From: Pseudomonas paralactis
GTDB lineage: Bacteria; Pseudomonadota; Gammaproteobacteria; Pseudomonadales; Pseudomonadaceae
DNA: 64,000 nt
Reading direction: 5' to 3'
NCBI RefSeq assembly: GCF_001439735.1
Contig: NZ_JYLN01000005.1
Location: forward strand, 124,001-188,000
How positions within the stretch are numbered: the first letter of the stretch is position 1; each line of letters starts with the position of its first letter. Positions 36,522-45,509 of this stretch are shown one piece after another. The notes beneath the pieces are model-generated. The model did not search any database. It was not told the origin of the DNA and saw nothing but the letters and a program-made list of their open reading frames with translations. The translations under genes were made by a program, and so were the position numbers.

Positions 36522-38360
36522 TTAATCGCCTCCGCTCGCCGCATCGGCGTTTTGCGTCGTGTCCAGGGATACCGCCGGTTTGACGTCAGGCTTGGCCCAC
36601 CAGGTGGCCGTGCCCACGTCGTAGCGTGGCGAGACCTTGGGATGACCCAAATGGTCCCAGTACGCGACGCGGAAAGTCTTGATGTGCCAATTGGGCACCA
36701 CGTAGTAACCAAACTGGAGTACGCGATCGAGTGCCCTGGCGTGGGCAATCAGGCTTTGGCGTGAGCCGGCATCGATCAGCTCTTCGACCAACTGGTCGAC
36801 GGCCGGATCCTTGAGGCCCATGTAGTTGCGGCTGCCGGGCTTGTCGGCGCTGGACGATTTCCAGAATTCGCGCTGCTCGTTACCGGGCGAGGTGGACTGC
36901 GGGAAGCTGCCCACCAGCATGTCGAAGTCCCGCGAGCGCAGGCGGTTGACGAACTGCGAGACATCCACCCGGCGAATCACCAGGTCAATACCCAGGTCGG
37001 CCAGGTTGCGCTTGAACGGCAGCAGGATGCGTTCGAACTCGGTCTGGGCCAGCAGGAATTCGATAGTCACCGGTTTGCCGGTGCTGTCGACCATCTTGTC
37101 ATCGACAATCTTCCAGCCGGCCGCTTGCAACAGCTGGTAAGCCTCACGCTGCTGGGTGCGGATCATGCCGCTGCCATCGGTTTTGGAAGGTTCGAAAGCC
37201 TGGGTGAAGACTTCGGGCGGGATCTGGTCGCGCAACGGCTCAAGGATTGCCAGCTCGTCCGGGCCGGGTAGACCGGTGGCGGCCATTTCCGAATTTTCGA
37301 AATAGCTGCGAGTCCGTGTGTACGCGCCATTGAACAGCTGCTTGTTGCTCCATTCGAAATCCAGTAACAGGCTGATCGCCTTGCGCACCCGCACATCCTG
37401 GAACATCGGCTTGCGCATATTGAATACAAAACCCTGCATACCGGTGGGGTTGCCGTTGGGGATCTCTTCCTTGATCAGTCGGCCCTGGGTCACCGCCGGG
37501 ATGTTGTAGGCATTGGCCCAGTTCTTTGCGCTGAATTCCAGCCAGTAGTCGAACTGCCCGGCCTTCAGGGCTTCCAGGGAGACCGTGCTGTCACGGTAGT
37601 AATCAGTGATGCGGGTGTCGAAATTGTAGAAGCCCTTGTTCACCGGCAGGTCCTTGGCCCAGTAGTCCTTGACCCGCTCGTAGCGAATCATGCGTCCAGG
37701 CTTGACCTCCGACACCTGGTACGGCCCGCTGCCCAGGGGCGCTTCCAGGTTGCCCTTGGAGAAGTCACGAGTCGCCCACCAGTGCTTGGGCAGCACCGGC
37801 AACTGCCCGAGGATCAGCGGCAGTTCGCGGTTGTTGGTGCGTTTGAACTTGAACAACACACGCAACGGGTCTTCGGCGACCACTTCGTCGACATCGGCGT
37901 AGTAGTTGCGGTAGAGCGGGTTACCGTCCTTGATCAGGGTCTGGAAGGTAAACACCACGTCTTCGGCGCGCATCGGGTGGCCATCGTGGAAGCGCGCTTC
38001 GGGGCGCAGGTAGAAACGTACCCAGCTGTTGTCCGGGGCTTTTTCGATCTTGCCGGCCACCAGCCCGTATTCGGTGATGGGTTCATCCAGGCTTTGCATG
38101 GCCAGGGTGTCGTAGATCAAGGGCAGGTTATCCGCCGGCACGCCCTTGCTGATGTAGGGGTTGAGGCTGTCGAAGCCGCCCATGGCCGATTCGCGGAAGG
38201 TGCCGCCTTTGGGAGCGTCGGGGTTGACGTAGTCGAAATGCTTGAAGTCGGCGGGGTACTTGGGCGGCTCGTTGTAGAGGGTCAGCGCGTGTTGCGGGGC
38301 GGCTTGGGCCGCGGTGCACAGCAACAGGCTGGCGAGCAGGGTAGTACGCAAAGACATCAT
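36522..38360 (-). CDS. Extracellular solute-binding protein (YejA-like), second copy
   Basis: This encodes 612 residues with a signal peptide (MMSLRTTLLASLLLCTAAQA). Family 5 solute-binding features include HFDYVNPDAPKGGTFRESAM, RFHDGHPMRAEDVVF and LPVLPKHWW. GGAG lies 8 bases before the ATG at 38360, which overlaps the preceding gene's stop (ATGA). It is a clear paralogue of the protein encoded just upstream, so the transporter probably has two receptors with different peptides. Confidence 0.9.
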   Translation of the reverse strand: MMSLRTTLLASLLLCTAAQAAPQHALTLYNEPPKYPADFKHFDYVNPDAPKGGTFRESAMGGFDSLNPYISKGVPADNLPLIYDTLAMQSLDEPITEYGLVAGKIEKAPDNSWVRFYLRPEARFHDGHPMRAEDVVFTFQTLIKDGNPLYRNYYADVDEVVAEDPLRVLFKFKRTNNRELPLILGQLPVLPKHWWATRDFSKGNLEAPLGSGPYQVSEVKPGRMIRYERVKDYWAKDLPVNKGFYNFDTRITDYYRDSTVSLEALKAGQFDYWLEFSAKNWANAYNIPAVTQGRLIKEEIPNGNPTGMQGFVFNMRKPMFQDVRVRKAISLLLDFEWSNKQLFNGAYTRTRSYFENSEMAATGLPGPDELAILEPLRDQIPPEVFTQAFEPSKTDGSGMIRTQQREAYQLLQAAGWKIVDDKMVDSTGKPVTIEFLLAQTEFERILLPFKRNLADLGIDLVIRRVDVSQFVNRLRSRDFDMLVGSFPQSTSPGNEQREFWKSSSADKPGSRNYMGLKDPAVDQLVEELIDAGSRQSLIAHARALDRVLQFGYYVVPNWHIKTFRVAYWDHLGHPKVSPRYDVGTATWWAKPDVKPAVSLDTTQNADAASGGD

Positions 38361-40186
38361 TGGGCTTTCTCCGAAGCTTTCAGCCACCACGCACTCAGGC
38401 CCAGGCTATAGGGTGGCGTGGTAACGAAGGCGAACCGGTTGCGGTACGCCAGGCGATGATAGTTGAGGTACCAGTTGGGAATGCTGTAGTGCTGCCACAG
38501 CAGCACGCGGTCCAGGGCACGGCCGGCGGCCAGTTGTTGTTCGCGGGTCTGCGCCGCCAGTAGTTGATCCAGCAGGTGGTCGACCACCGGGCTGGCGATG
38601 CCGGCGTAGTTCTTGCTGCCCTTGATCGCGGCCTGGCTGGAGTGAAAGTACTGCCACTGCTCAAGACCGGGGCTCAAGGTCTGGTTGAGGGTCATCAGAA
38701 TCATGTCGAAATCGAATTGATCGAGGCGCTGTTTGTACTGTGCCCGGTCGACGGTGCGCAAGCGGGCGTCGATGCCGATACGGGTCAGATTTTCGACATA
38801 AGGTTGCAGGATGCGCTCAAGGTTCGGATTGACCAGCAGGATCTCCAGGCGCAGCGGTTGCCCATCCTTGTCGAGCAGGCGTTGCCCCGACAGTTTCCAG
38901 CCGGCTTCGCCGAGCAGGGCCAGGGCGCGACGCAGCGTTTCGCGAGGGATGCCGCGACCGTCGGTTTGCGGCAGGCTGAACGGCTGGGTAAACAGTGCGG
39001 CCGGCAGTTGGTCGCGGTAGGGTGAGAGCATCAACCATTCATGGCCCACTGGCAGGCCGGTGGCCGAAAATTCACTGTTGGGGTAATAGCTCACCGAACG
39101 CTTATACGCGCTGCTGAACAGGGTACGGTTGGTCCATTCGAAGTCGAACATCAACCCCAGGGCTTCGCGGACCTTGGCCTGGCTGAAGGCGGGCCGCCGG
39201 GTATTCATGAACAGACCCTGGCTCTGTGTGGGGATCTGGTGGGCAATCTGCGCCTTGATCACATCGCCCCGATTGACCGCCGGGAAGTTGTAACCCGTGG
39301 CCCAGTTCTTGGCTTGATGCTCGATATAAATGTCGAATTCACCGGCCTTGAAGGCTTCAAACGCCACGTCGCTGTCGCGATAGAACTCCACCTCGACCTT
39401 ATCGTAGTTGTAGAAGCCGCGGTTGACCGGCAGGTCCTTGCCCCAGTAATCCTTGACCCGCTCAAACACCAACTGCCGGCCCGGGGTGACTTTGGTCATG
39501 CGGTATGGCCCGCTGCCCAGCGGCGGCTCGAAGGTGGTGGCCTTGAAGTCGCGGTTCTTCCAGTAGTGCAGGGGCAGCACCGGCAATTCGCCCAGGCGCA
39601 GGATCAGCAATGGATTGCCGGCGCGCTTGAACACAAAACGGATGCGGTGGCGGTTGAGAATATCGACCCTGGCCACTTCCTGCAGGTTGGTACGGTATTG
39701 CGGGTGGCCTTCGGTCAGCAGGGTGCGATAGGAAAACGCCACGTCTGCGGCGGTGATCGGCTTGCCGTCGTGAAAGCGCGCTTCGGGGCGCAGGTTGAAC
39801 ACCACCCAACTGCGGTCTTCGCTGTATTCCACTGACTGGGCAATCAGGCCATAGCTGGAAGTGGGCTCATCCCCTGACGGCGCGTACTGGCCGGTGCCGA
39901 CCATCAAGGGTTCGTTCAGCTCATTGACGCCGTATTGCAGGAAGTTGCCGGTAGAAACCGGGCTGGTGCCCTTGAAGGTATAGGGGTTGAGCGTGTCGAA
40001 CGTGCCAAAGGCCATGACCCGCAGTGTGCCGCCTTTGGGCGCTGCAGGGTTTACCCAATCGTAATGGGTGAACTTGGCCGGGTACTTGAGTGAGCCGAAC
40101 TGCGCGTAACCGTGGCTTTCGGTAATCGTCGCGTTCGCAGCAAAGCTCAAGGCCAGACTTATTAGTAGAAGGAGAGGACGCTTCAA
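38357..40186 (-). CDS. Extracellular solute-binding protein (YejA-like), first copy
   Basis: This encodes 609 residues with signal peptide MKRPLLLLISLALSFAANA. It shares HYDWVNPAAPKGGTLRVMAF, RFHDGKPITAADVAFSYR and LPVLPLHYW with its downstream paralogue. It binds peptides in the periplasm and delivers them to YejBEF. It heads the five-gene operon. A REPIN lies between it and mltD, and no clear promoter was identified in that gap. Confidence 0.9.
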   Translation of the reverse strand: MKRPLLLLISLALSFAANATITESHGYAQFGSLKYPAKFTHYDWVNPAAPKGGTLRVMAFGTFDTLNPYTFKGTSPVSTGNFLQYGVNELNEPLMVGTGQYAPSGDEPTSSYGLIAQSVEYSEDRSWVVFNLRPEARFHDGKPITAADVAFSYRTLLTEGHPQYRTNLQEVARVDILNRHRIRFVFKRAGNPLLILRLGELPVLPLHYWKNRDFKATTFEPPLGSGPYRMTKVTPGRQLVFERVKDYWGKDLPVNRGFYNYDKVEVEFYRDSDVAFEAFKAGEFDIYIEHQAKNWATGYNFPAVNRGDVIKAQIAHQIPTQSQGLFMNTRRPAFSQAKVREALGLMFDFEWTNRTLFSSAYKRSVSYYPNSEFSATGLPVGHEWLMLSPYRDQLPAALFTQPFSLPQTDGRGIPRETLRRALALLGEAGWKLSGQRLLDKDGQPLRLEILLVNPNLERILQPYVENLTRIGIDARLRTVDRAQYKQRLDQFDFDMILMTLNQTLSPGLEQWQYFHSSQAAIKGSKNYAGIASPVVDHLLDQLLAAQTREQQLAAGRALDRVLLWQHYSIPNWYLNYHRLAYRNRFAFVTTPPYSLGLSAWWLKASEKAQ

Positions 40187-40282
40187 GTCAGAGATCCGAT
40201 CCAGGCGGCTTGGGCTTTATGATCGGTACAGTAACAGCTTGTTCCGGTTGGAAAAAGCCAGTTAGGGCGATGGCGATCCAAT

Positions 40283-40370
40283 GTGGGAGGGGGCTTGCTC
40301 CCGATAGCGGCATGTCAGCCAGTACATAGGCTGACTGACCCACTGCTATCGGGAGCAAGCCCCCTCCCAC
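40283..40370. repeat. REPIN (GTGGGAGGGGGCTTG type)
   Basis: GTGGGAGGGGGCTTGCTCCC (40283) and its complement (to 40370) flank the centre GGCATGTCAGCCAGTACATA-GGCTGACTGAC. The arms pair over about 30 bases including CCGATAGC. It lies between mltD and the first binding-protein gene and may stop transcription from mltD. Confidence 0.92.
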
Positions 40371-40396
40371 ATTAGCCTCCGGTGTTCTTGAGGGCT

Positions 40397-41797
40397 TTAT
40401 CTTGGCCCCGACACCACTAGCATTTGCCCCGGCTTCAGCGCCTGGCCCGTGCGCGGGTTCCAACGCTTGAGATGTTGCATCTCAACGTTGAAACGCTTGG
40501 CGACCATGTACAACGAGTCGCCTTTTTTTACCTTGTACTGCACCGGTTTTTTCGCGGCAGCCTTGCGGGTGTCCTGCATCACCAGGGTCTGGCCGACCTT
40601 GAGTGACTGGCCGTTGAGCTTGTTCCAGCGCTGCAGGTCATGCACATCGACCTTGTTGGCTTTGGCGATCAGCGTAAGGTTGTCGCCACTGCGCACTTTG
40701 TAGCTGCGGGTACGCCCGGCAACCGCCTTGGACTCGACTTCGTCGAACACCGGCTTTTTTGGGCGCATACTCAGCAACTCTTCCGGCTTCATCGTCGAAA
40801 GGGTGCTGGTGAGCAACTGCGCCTTGGAGGTCGGCACCAGCAAATGCTGGGGGCCGTCCAGGGTGGTACGTTGTTTCAAGGCCGGGTTGAGCTGGAACAG
40901 TTCGTCTTCGTCGATCTCGGCCAGCGCGGCAACCCGTGAGAGGTCCATGCTTTGCTTGACTTCAACCACTTCGAAATACGGTGTGTTGGCAATCGGGTTC
41001 AGGTTGACGCCATAAGCCTCGGGCGCCAGAACCACCTGGGACAAGGCCAGGAACTTGGGCACGTAGTCCTTAGTTTCCTGGGGCAGGGGCAGGTTCCAGT
41101 AGTCGGTGGGCAGGCCGAGCTTTTCGTTGCGCTCGATCGCCCGGCTGACCGTGCCTTCGCCGGCGTTGTAGGCCGCCAGAGCCAGCAGCCAGTCGCCGTT
41201 GAACATGTCATGCAGACGCGTCAGATAGTCCAGGGCGGCGGTGGTGGAAGCGGTAATGTCCCGACGGCCATCGTAGGCGCGGGTCTGGCGCAGGTTGAAG
41301 TAGCGCCCGGTGGAGGGAATGAACTGCCACAAGCCGACCGCATCGCTGCGCGAATAGGCCATCGGGTTGTAGGCACTTTCAATCACTGGCAGCAGGGCCA
41401 GCTCCAGAGGCATGTTGCGTTCTTCAAGGCGTTCGACGATGTAATGAATGTAGAGGCTGCCGCGCTCACCGGCATTTTCCAGAAATGATGGGTTGCTGGC
41501 GAACCACAAGCGCTGTTGCTCAATGCGTGGGTTGACGCCGACACCGTCCTGCAATTGAAAGCCCCGACGCATGCGTTCCCAGACATCCTGGGGCACTTCG
41601 GGGCTGGGCTTCTCTGATAGCCAAATAGGTTTTTGCTTAATCTTGGCAGCAAGATTGGGTTTGGGTTGCACGGTGGATTGTGCAGCGTAATTAGTCGATT
41701 GGCAGCCCGCCAGAGTTGCGGAAACGGCCACCGCCACGGCTTGAGCCAGGCGGGTCAATGCGTCTGAAGAAATGGATTTACGAATAGATGACGACAT
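40397..41797 (-). CDS. mltD: Membrane-bound lytic murein transglycosylase D
   Basis: This encodes 466 residues with a lipoprotein signal (AVAVAVSATLAGC). The SLT domain (about 130-260) has the catalytic Glu in LLPVIESAYNPMA, then GLWQFIPSTGRYF and LALAAYNAGEGTV. Two LysM repeats close the protein (SYKVRSGDNLTLIAKANKV and QYKVKKGDSLYMVAKRFNV). It cleaves peptidoglycan strands. The start at 41797 was chosen because the longer version adds eight residues without purpose. It follows gloB in the same direction. Confidence 0.94.
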   Translation of the reverse strand: MSSSIRKSISSDALTRLAQAVAVAVSATLAGCQSTNYAAQSTVQPKPNLAAKIKQKPIWLSEKPSPEVPQDVWERMRRGFQLQDGVGVNPRIEQQRLWFASNPSFLENAGERGSLYIHYIVERLEERNMPLELALLPVIESAYNPMAYSRSDAVGLWQFIPSTGRYFNLRQTRAYDGRRDITASTTAALDYLTRLHDMFNGDWLLALAAYNAGEGTVSRAIERNEKLGLPTDYWNLPLPQETKDYVPKFLALSQVVLAPEAYGVNLNPIANTPYFEVVEVKQSMDLSRVAALAEIDEDELFQLNPALKQRTTLDGPQHLLVPTSKAQLLTSTLSTMKPEELLSMRPKKPVFDEVESKAVAGRTRSYKVRSGDNLTLIAKANKVDVHDLQRWNKLNGQSLKVGQTLVMQDTRKAAAKKPVQYKVKKGDSLYMVAKRFNVEMQHLKRWNPRTGQALKPGQMLVVSGPR

Positions 41798-41895
41798 TGG
41801 CTGGAAGTAAGTTCCGGGCAAAAATGTCGGGCGATTCTAGAAAGCGCTTTGGTTCCGGTCAACCATTCAGAAATTACGTATCAGATTGCATCCTG

Positions 41896-42663
41896 TTAGA
41901 ACTTATCTTTCCAGGCCCTCAAGCTAGCAAACACTTCGGCCCCAGAGCGGTTGTCGCGGCCGTTCCGTTCGTCCGCTTTTTGTTTAACGGATGTTTCAGC
42001 GGTGCGTAAAAATGGATTTGTGAGTTTTTCCAGGGCCAGGCTCGAAGGCAGCGTGATCTCGCCACGGGAGCGAAGTTGGGCGACATTTTTCACACGTTCA
42101 GCGATATCGGCGTTATCCGGTTCCACCGCCTGGGCAAACTTGAGGTTGCTTTGTGTGTATTCATGGGTGCAATACACAAGTGTGTCGGCAGGCAGGGCGG
42201 CCAGGCGCTGCAAGGAGGCGTGCATCTGCTCCGGCGTGCCCTCGAACAGGCGACCGCAACCGGCAGCGAACAGCGTATCGCCACACAGCAACACGCCCTG
42301 GTGATAAAAGGCAATATGCCCCAGCGTGTGCCCCGGCACGGCGTACACGTCGAAGTCCCAGCCCAGTACGCTGATGCGGTCGTTGTCTTGCAGGGCTTCA
42401 TCGCGCGCCGGAATCTTTTCGTTGGCCGGGCCGTAGACCCTGGCGCCGGTGACATTTTTCAGTTGCTCGACGCCGCCCACATGATCATGGTGATGGTGGG
42501 TGACCAGGATGTCGCTGAGGGTCCACTCGCTGTTGTGCTTGAGCCAGGCCAGCACCGGCGCGGCATCGCCGGGGTCGACCACAGCGCAGCGCAGGGTGGA
42601 AGGGTCTTGTAACAACCAGATGTAGTTGTCGGTGAAGGCGGGTAGGGCACTGATCTGTATCAT
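41896..42663 (-). CDS. gloB: Hydroxyacylglutathione hydrolase (glyoxalase II)
   Basis: This encodes 255 residues starting [18 protein letters not shown]. The metallo-beta-lactamase motif [10 protein letters not shown] is complete, with further ligands at [11 protein letters not shown] and the C-terminal glutathione-binding region. It hydrolyses S-lactoylglutathione, the product of GloA, completing methylglyoxal removal. It is divergent from a methyltransferase gene, and the two starts are 65 bases apart. Confidence 0.95.
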   Translation of the reverse strand: MIQISALPAFTDNYIWLLQDPSTLRCAVVDPGDAAPVLAWLKHNSEWTLSDILVTHHHHDHVGGVEQLKNVTGARVYGPANEKIPARDEALQDNDRISVLGWDFDVYAVPGHTLGHIAFYHQGVLLCGDTLFAAGCGRLFEGTPEQMHASLQRLAALPADTLVYCTHEYTQSNLKFAQAVEPDNADIAERVKNVAQLRSRGEITLPSSLALEKLTNPFLRTAETSVKQKADERNGRDNRSGAEVFASLRAWKDKF

Positions 42664-42728
42664 TCTTCGATTCGCCAAGCTGAACACATTGGTGCATCTT
42701 AGAACGTCTAGGCGAGTTGGAGAATGCA

Positions 42729-43487
42729 ATGACTGATAAAGCGTTCGCCCAGGCCGATCCTGAGTGGCTGGCCCTGATCAGCGCGGCCCGTGAATGGTTG
42801 TCCGGGCCGATTGGACAATTTCTGCTGGATGAAGAGCGGCGCATGCTCGATGACGAGCTGGGTCGGTTCTTTGGCGGCTATCTGGTGCATTACGGCCCCT
42901 CGGCTCAGACGCCGCCATCGGCGCCGCAGGTGCAACGCAATGTTCGCCTGGGCGCGCCGCTGCCGGGGGTTGAAATCGTCTGTGAGGAACAGGCCTGGCC
43001 CTTGAGCGAACATGCGGCAGATGTGGTGGTGTTGCAGCATGGCCTGGATTTCTGCCTGTCGCCCCATGGGTTGCTGCGCGAAGCCGCGAGCAGCGTGCGC
43101 CCTGGTGGCCATTTGCTGATTGTCGGTATCAACCCCTGGAGCAGTTGGGGCTTGCGCCGTGTATTCGCCCATGATGGCCTGCGTCAGGCGCGCTGTATCT
43201 CGCCATCGCGGGTGGCAGACTGGCTGAACCTGCTGGGCTTTGCGCTGGAGAAACGTCGCTTCGGGTGCTATCGTCCGCCGCTTGCGACAGCCAAGTGGCA
43301 GGGTCGCCTGGCGGGCTGGGAACGCCGTGCGGGTGCCTGGCAACTGGCGGGCGGCGGCTTCTATCTGCTGGTGGCGCGCAAGATCGTGGTCGGGTTGCGG
43401 CCGGTACGCCAGGTTGCGCGCCAGCCCATTGGAAAGCTCGTGCCGATGCCGCTGGCCAAGGTCAACCGCAAGCAAAGCGAACGCTAA
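42729..43487 (+). CDS. Class I SAM-dependent methyltransferase
   Basis: This encodes 252 residues. The start ATG at 42729 is preceded by TTGGAGAATGCA. Late SAM-methyltransferase motifs are visible: [20 protein letters not shown] (motif IV-like) and [20 protein letters not shown] (motif V-like). The first glycine loop is not typical, as is usual for this gloB/rnhA-linked family. Its substrate is unknown to me. It is co-directional with rnhA. Confidence 0.82.
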   Translation: MTDKAFAQADPEWLALISAAREWLSGPIGQFLLDEERRMLDDELGRFFGGYLVHYGPSAQTPPSAPQVQRNVRLGAPLPGVEIVCEEQAWPLSEHAADVVVLQHGLDFCLSPHGLLREAASSVRPGGHLLIVGINPWSSWGLRRVFAHDGLRQARCISPSRVADWLNLLGFALEKRRFGCYRPPLATAKWQGRLAGWERRAGAWQLAGGGFYLLVARKIVVGLRPVRQVARQPIGKLVPMPLAKVNRKQSER

Positions 43488-43573
43488 ACTCCTTTTTTGA
43501 TTTCAGGCCGGTTTGCCCGGCCTAGGGATACTGTCGGTCGATTACCGCCAGCCCGTTTTGATGGATACAACCG

Positions 43574-44026
43574 ATGACCGATAGCGTAGAACTCTTCACC
43601 GATGGCGCCTGCAAGGGCAACCCCGGCCCCGGCGGCTGGGGCGCCTTGCTGGTGTGCAAGGGCGTGGAGAAGGAACTGTGGGGCGGTGAAGCCAACACCA
43701 CCAATAACCGCATGGAGCTGATGGGCGCCATTCGTGGCCTGGAAGAACTCAAGCGGCGCTGCAACGTGCTGCTGGTGACCGACTCGCAATACGTGATGAA
43801 GGGCATCAACGAGTGGATGGTCAACTGGAAGAAGCGCGGTTGGAAGACGGCGGCCAAGGAGCCGGTCAAGAACGCCGACTTGTGGCAATTGCTCGATGAG
43901 CAATGCAACCGTCACGACATCACCTGGAAATGGGTGCGCGGGCACATCGGCCACCCTGGCAACGAGCGCGCTGACCAGTTGGCCAATCGTGGCGTGGATG
44001 AAGTGCGCGGCTACAAGCAGAGCTGA
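43574..44026 (+). CDS. rnhA: Ribonuclease HI
   Basis: This encodes 150 residues. All four catalytic acids are visible: Asp in [16 protein letters not shown], Glu in [10 protein letters not shown], Asp in VTDSQYV and Asp in NERADQLAN. It removes RNA from RNA-DNA hybrids. A hairpin AGGCCGG...CCGGCCT at 43506-43525 lies just upstream. The dnaQ gene is about 540 bases further along in the same direction. Confidence 0.96.
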   Translation: MTDSVELFTDGACKGNPGPGGWGALLVCKGVEKELWGGEANTTNNRMELMGAIRGLEELKRRCNVLLVTDSQYVMKGINEWMVNWKKRGWKTAAKEPVKNADLWQLLDEQCNRHDITWKWVRGHIGHPGNERADQLANRGVDEVRGYKQS

Positions 44027-44061
44027 TCCGCAACACCGCAGCGGCCGTTCACGCCGGGCGG

Positions 44062-44367
44062 TTACAGCACCAGGATCGCACGGGCGAGTTGCTCGTCCGT
44101 GCAGTGTAGATCCACCCTCAAACGGCGAATGTGCTCGAACGCCGACTCCAACTGAACGCCGCGTATTTCACCCTGGCTTGCAATAAACGACGCGGCATCG
44201 GCCTTGGCCGCCAGCACGATCTTGTCGTCCTTGAAGCTGCTGCTGGTGCCTCCTGTGGCACTCATCGACAGGCTTACCAGCGCGTCAGTCGTCATGACGA
44301 AACTGGTGGCCTGCACACTGGCGGCGCAGAGCAGGCAGGGAATAAACAGCCATTTAAACGTGCACAT
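44062..44367 (-). CDS. DUF2388 family secreted protein
   Basis: This encodes 101 residues with signal peptide MCTFKWLFIPCLLCAASVQA. The mature chain has TSFVMTTDALVSLSMSATGG, DDKIVLAAKADAASFIASQG and EIRGVQLESAF, all hallmarks of the DUF2388 family found in Pseudomonas. Function is unknown. It is convergent with rnhA. Confidence 0.82.
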   Translation of the reverse strand: MCTFKWLFIPCLLCAASVQATSFVMTTDALVSLSMSATGGTSSSFKDDKIVLAAKADAASFIASQGEIRGVQLESAFEHIRRLRVDLHCTDEQLARAILVL

Positions 44368-44564
44368 GAATCCGGGTATTCCGCATCAAGAAGGGGCGTG
44401 CAGGCTAACAACAGGGACGGCAGCAAACTGCAGCAGGTTTGCTAAACCTTGTAAAAAACTGTTGGGCGAGCCGCCGCGGCTGTTTGCCATGGGGCGCACC
44501 GGTTCTGGAGCGTGCTAATATCCCGCCCCTTGAAATGTACCAAACCGTTGAGAGCTGAACCCTG

Positions 44565-45311
44565 ATGGCCATCCGATCTGTTGTACTCGATACCGAAACC
44601 ACCGGCATGCCGGTGACCGATGGTCACCGGATCATCGAAATCGGCTGCGTCGAACTGATGGGGCGCCGCCTGACCGGCCGCCACTTCCACGTTTACCTGC
44701 AACCAGACCGTGACAGTGACGAAGGCGCGATCGGCGTCCACGGCATCACCGACGAATTCCTCAAGGGCAAGCCACGCTTTGCCGAAGTCGCCGATGAGTT
44801 CTTCGAGTTCATCAACGGCGCGCAGTTGATCATCCATAACGCGGCGTTCGACATCGGCTTTATCAACAACGAATTTGCCCTGATGGGGCAGACGGACCGT
44901 GCGGACATTTCCCAGCACTGCACGATCCTCGACACCTTGATGATGGCCCGCGAGCGTCACCCGGGCCAGCGCAACAGCCTCGATGCCTTGTGCAAGCGTT
45001 ATGGCGTTGATAACTCCGGCCGTGAACTGCACGGCGCCTTGCTCGACTCCGAGATCCTGGCCGATGTTTACCTGACCATGACCGGCGGGCAAACCAGCCT
45101 GTCCCTGGCGGGTAACGCCTCCGATGGCAGCGGCTCGGCGGAAGGCTCCGGCAACCGTCCTTCGGAAATCCGCCGCCTGCCGGCTGATCGCAAACCGACA
45201 CCGGTCATTCGTGCCAGCGAGCAAGACCTGGCCGAGCACGTGGCGCGGTTGGAAGCGATTGCCAAGGCTGCTGGCGCGCCGGCGTTGTGGACTCAACTTA
45301 CGCAACAGTAG
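44565..45311 (+). CDS. dnaQ: DNA polymerase III epsilon subunit (proofreading exonuclease)
   Basis: This encodes 248 residues. The DEDDh exonuclease motifs are complete: Exo I IVLDTETTG-type (VVLDTETTGMPVTDGHRIIE), Exo II HNAAFDIGFINNEF and Exo III HGALLDSEILADVYL. It removes misincorporated bases in the replicative polymerase. The C-terminal part is the alpha-binding tail. A perfect inverted repeat lies 16 bases after its stop. Confidence 0.95.
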   Translation: MAIRSVVLDTETTGMPVTDGHRIIEIGCVELMGRRLTGRHFHVYLQPDRDSDEGAIGVHGITDEFLKGKPRFAEVADEFFEFINGAQLIIHNAAFDIGFINNEFALMGQTDRADISQHCTILDTLMMARERHPGQRNSLDALCKRYGVDNSGRELHGALLDSEILADVYLTMTGGQTSLSLAGNASDGSGSAEGSGNRPSEIRRLPADRKPTPVIRASEQDLAEHVARLEAIAKAAGAPALWTQLTQQ

Positions 45312-45327
45312 TGGTGGCAGGCTTGTG

Positions 45328-45359
45328 TTGTGGCGAGGGAGCAAGCTCCCTCGCCACAA
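45328..45359. terminator. Perfect 15-base inverted repeat after dnaQ
   Basis: TTGTGGCGAGGGAGC (45328-45342), a two-base AA loop and GCTCCCTCGCCACAA (45345-45359). It resembles a single REP of the GTGGCGAGGGAGC type and should form a very stable hairpin at the end of the dnaQ transcript. No T run follows it. Confidence 0.6.
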
Positions 45360-45509
45360 GGGGCCTATTGCCTGCACCCTCTCTATAGCTGACTGGCAGT
45401 GAGGCAGGCGCGCTTGCACATGTGATCACCACTGCCGAAAAATCTTCATTCGCCACATTCGCTTCCAGCTTCTACCCTGAGTGCAAAGCCCTCCGGAGTA
45501 AGAGCGCTC

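Noticed and set aside
40187..40396. Possible regulatory RNA before the yej binding protein genes
   Set aside because: The inverted repeat there is a standard REPIN with arms matching other copies; nothing else in the gap stands out.
43506..43525. Hairpin AGGCCGG...CCGGCCT as a terminator
   Set aside because: There is no T run and it lies between two co-directional genes; kept only as a note in the rnhA entry.
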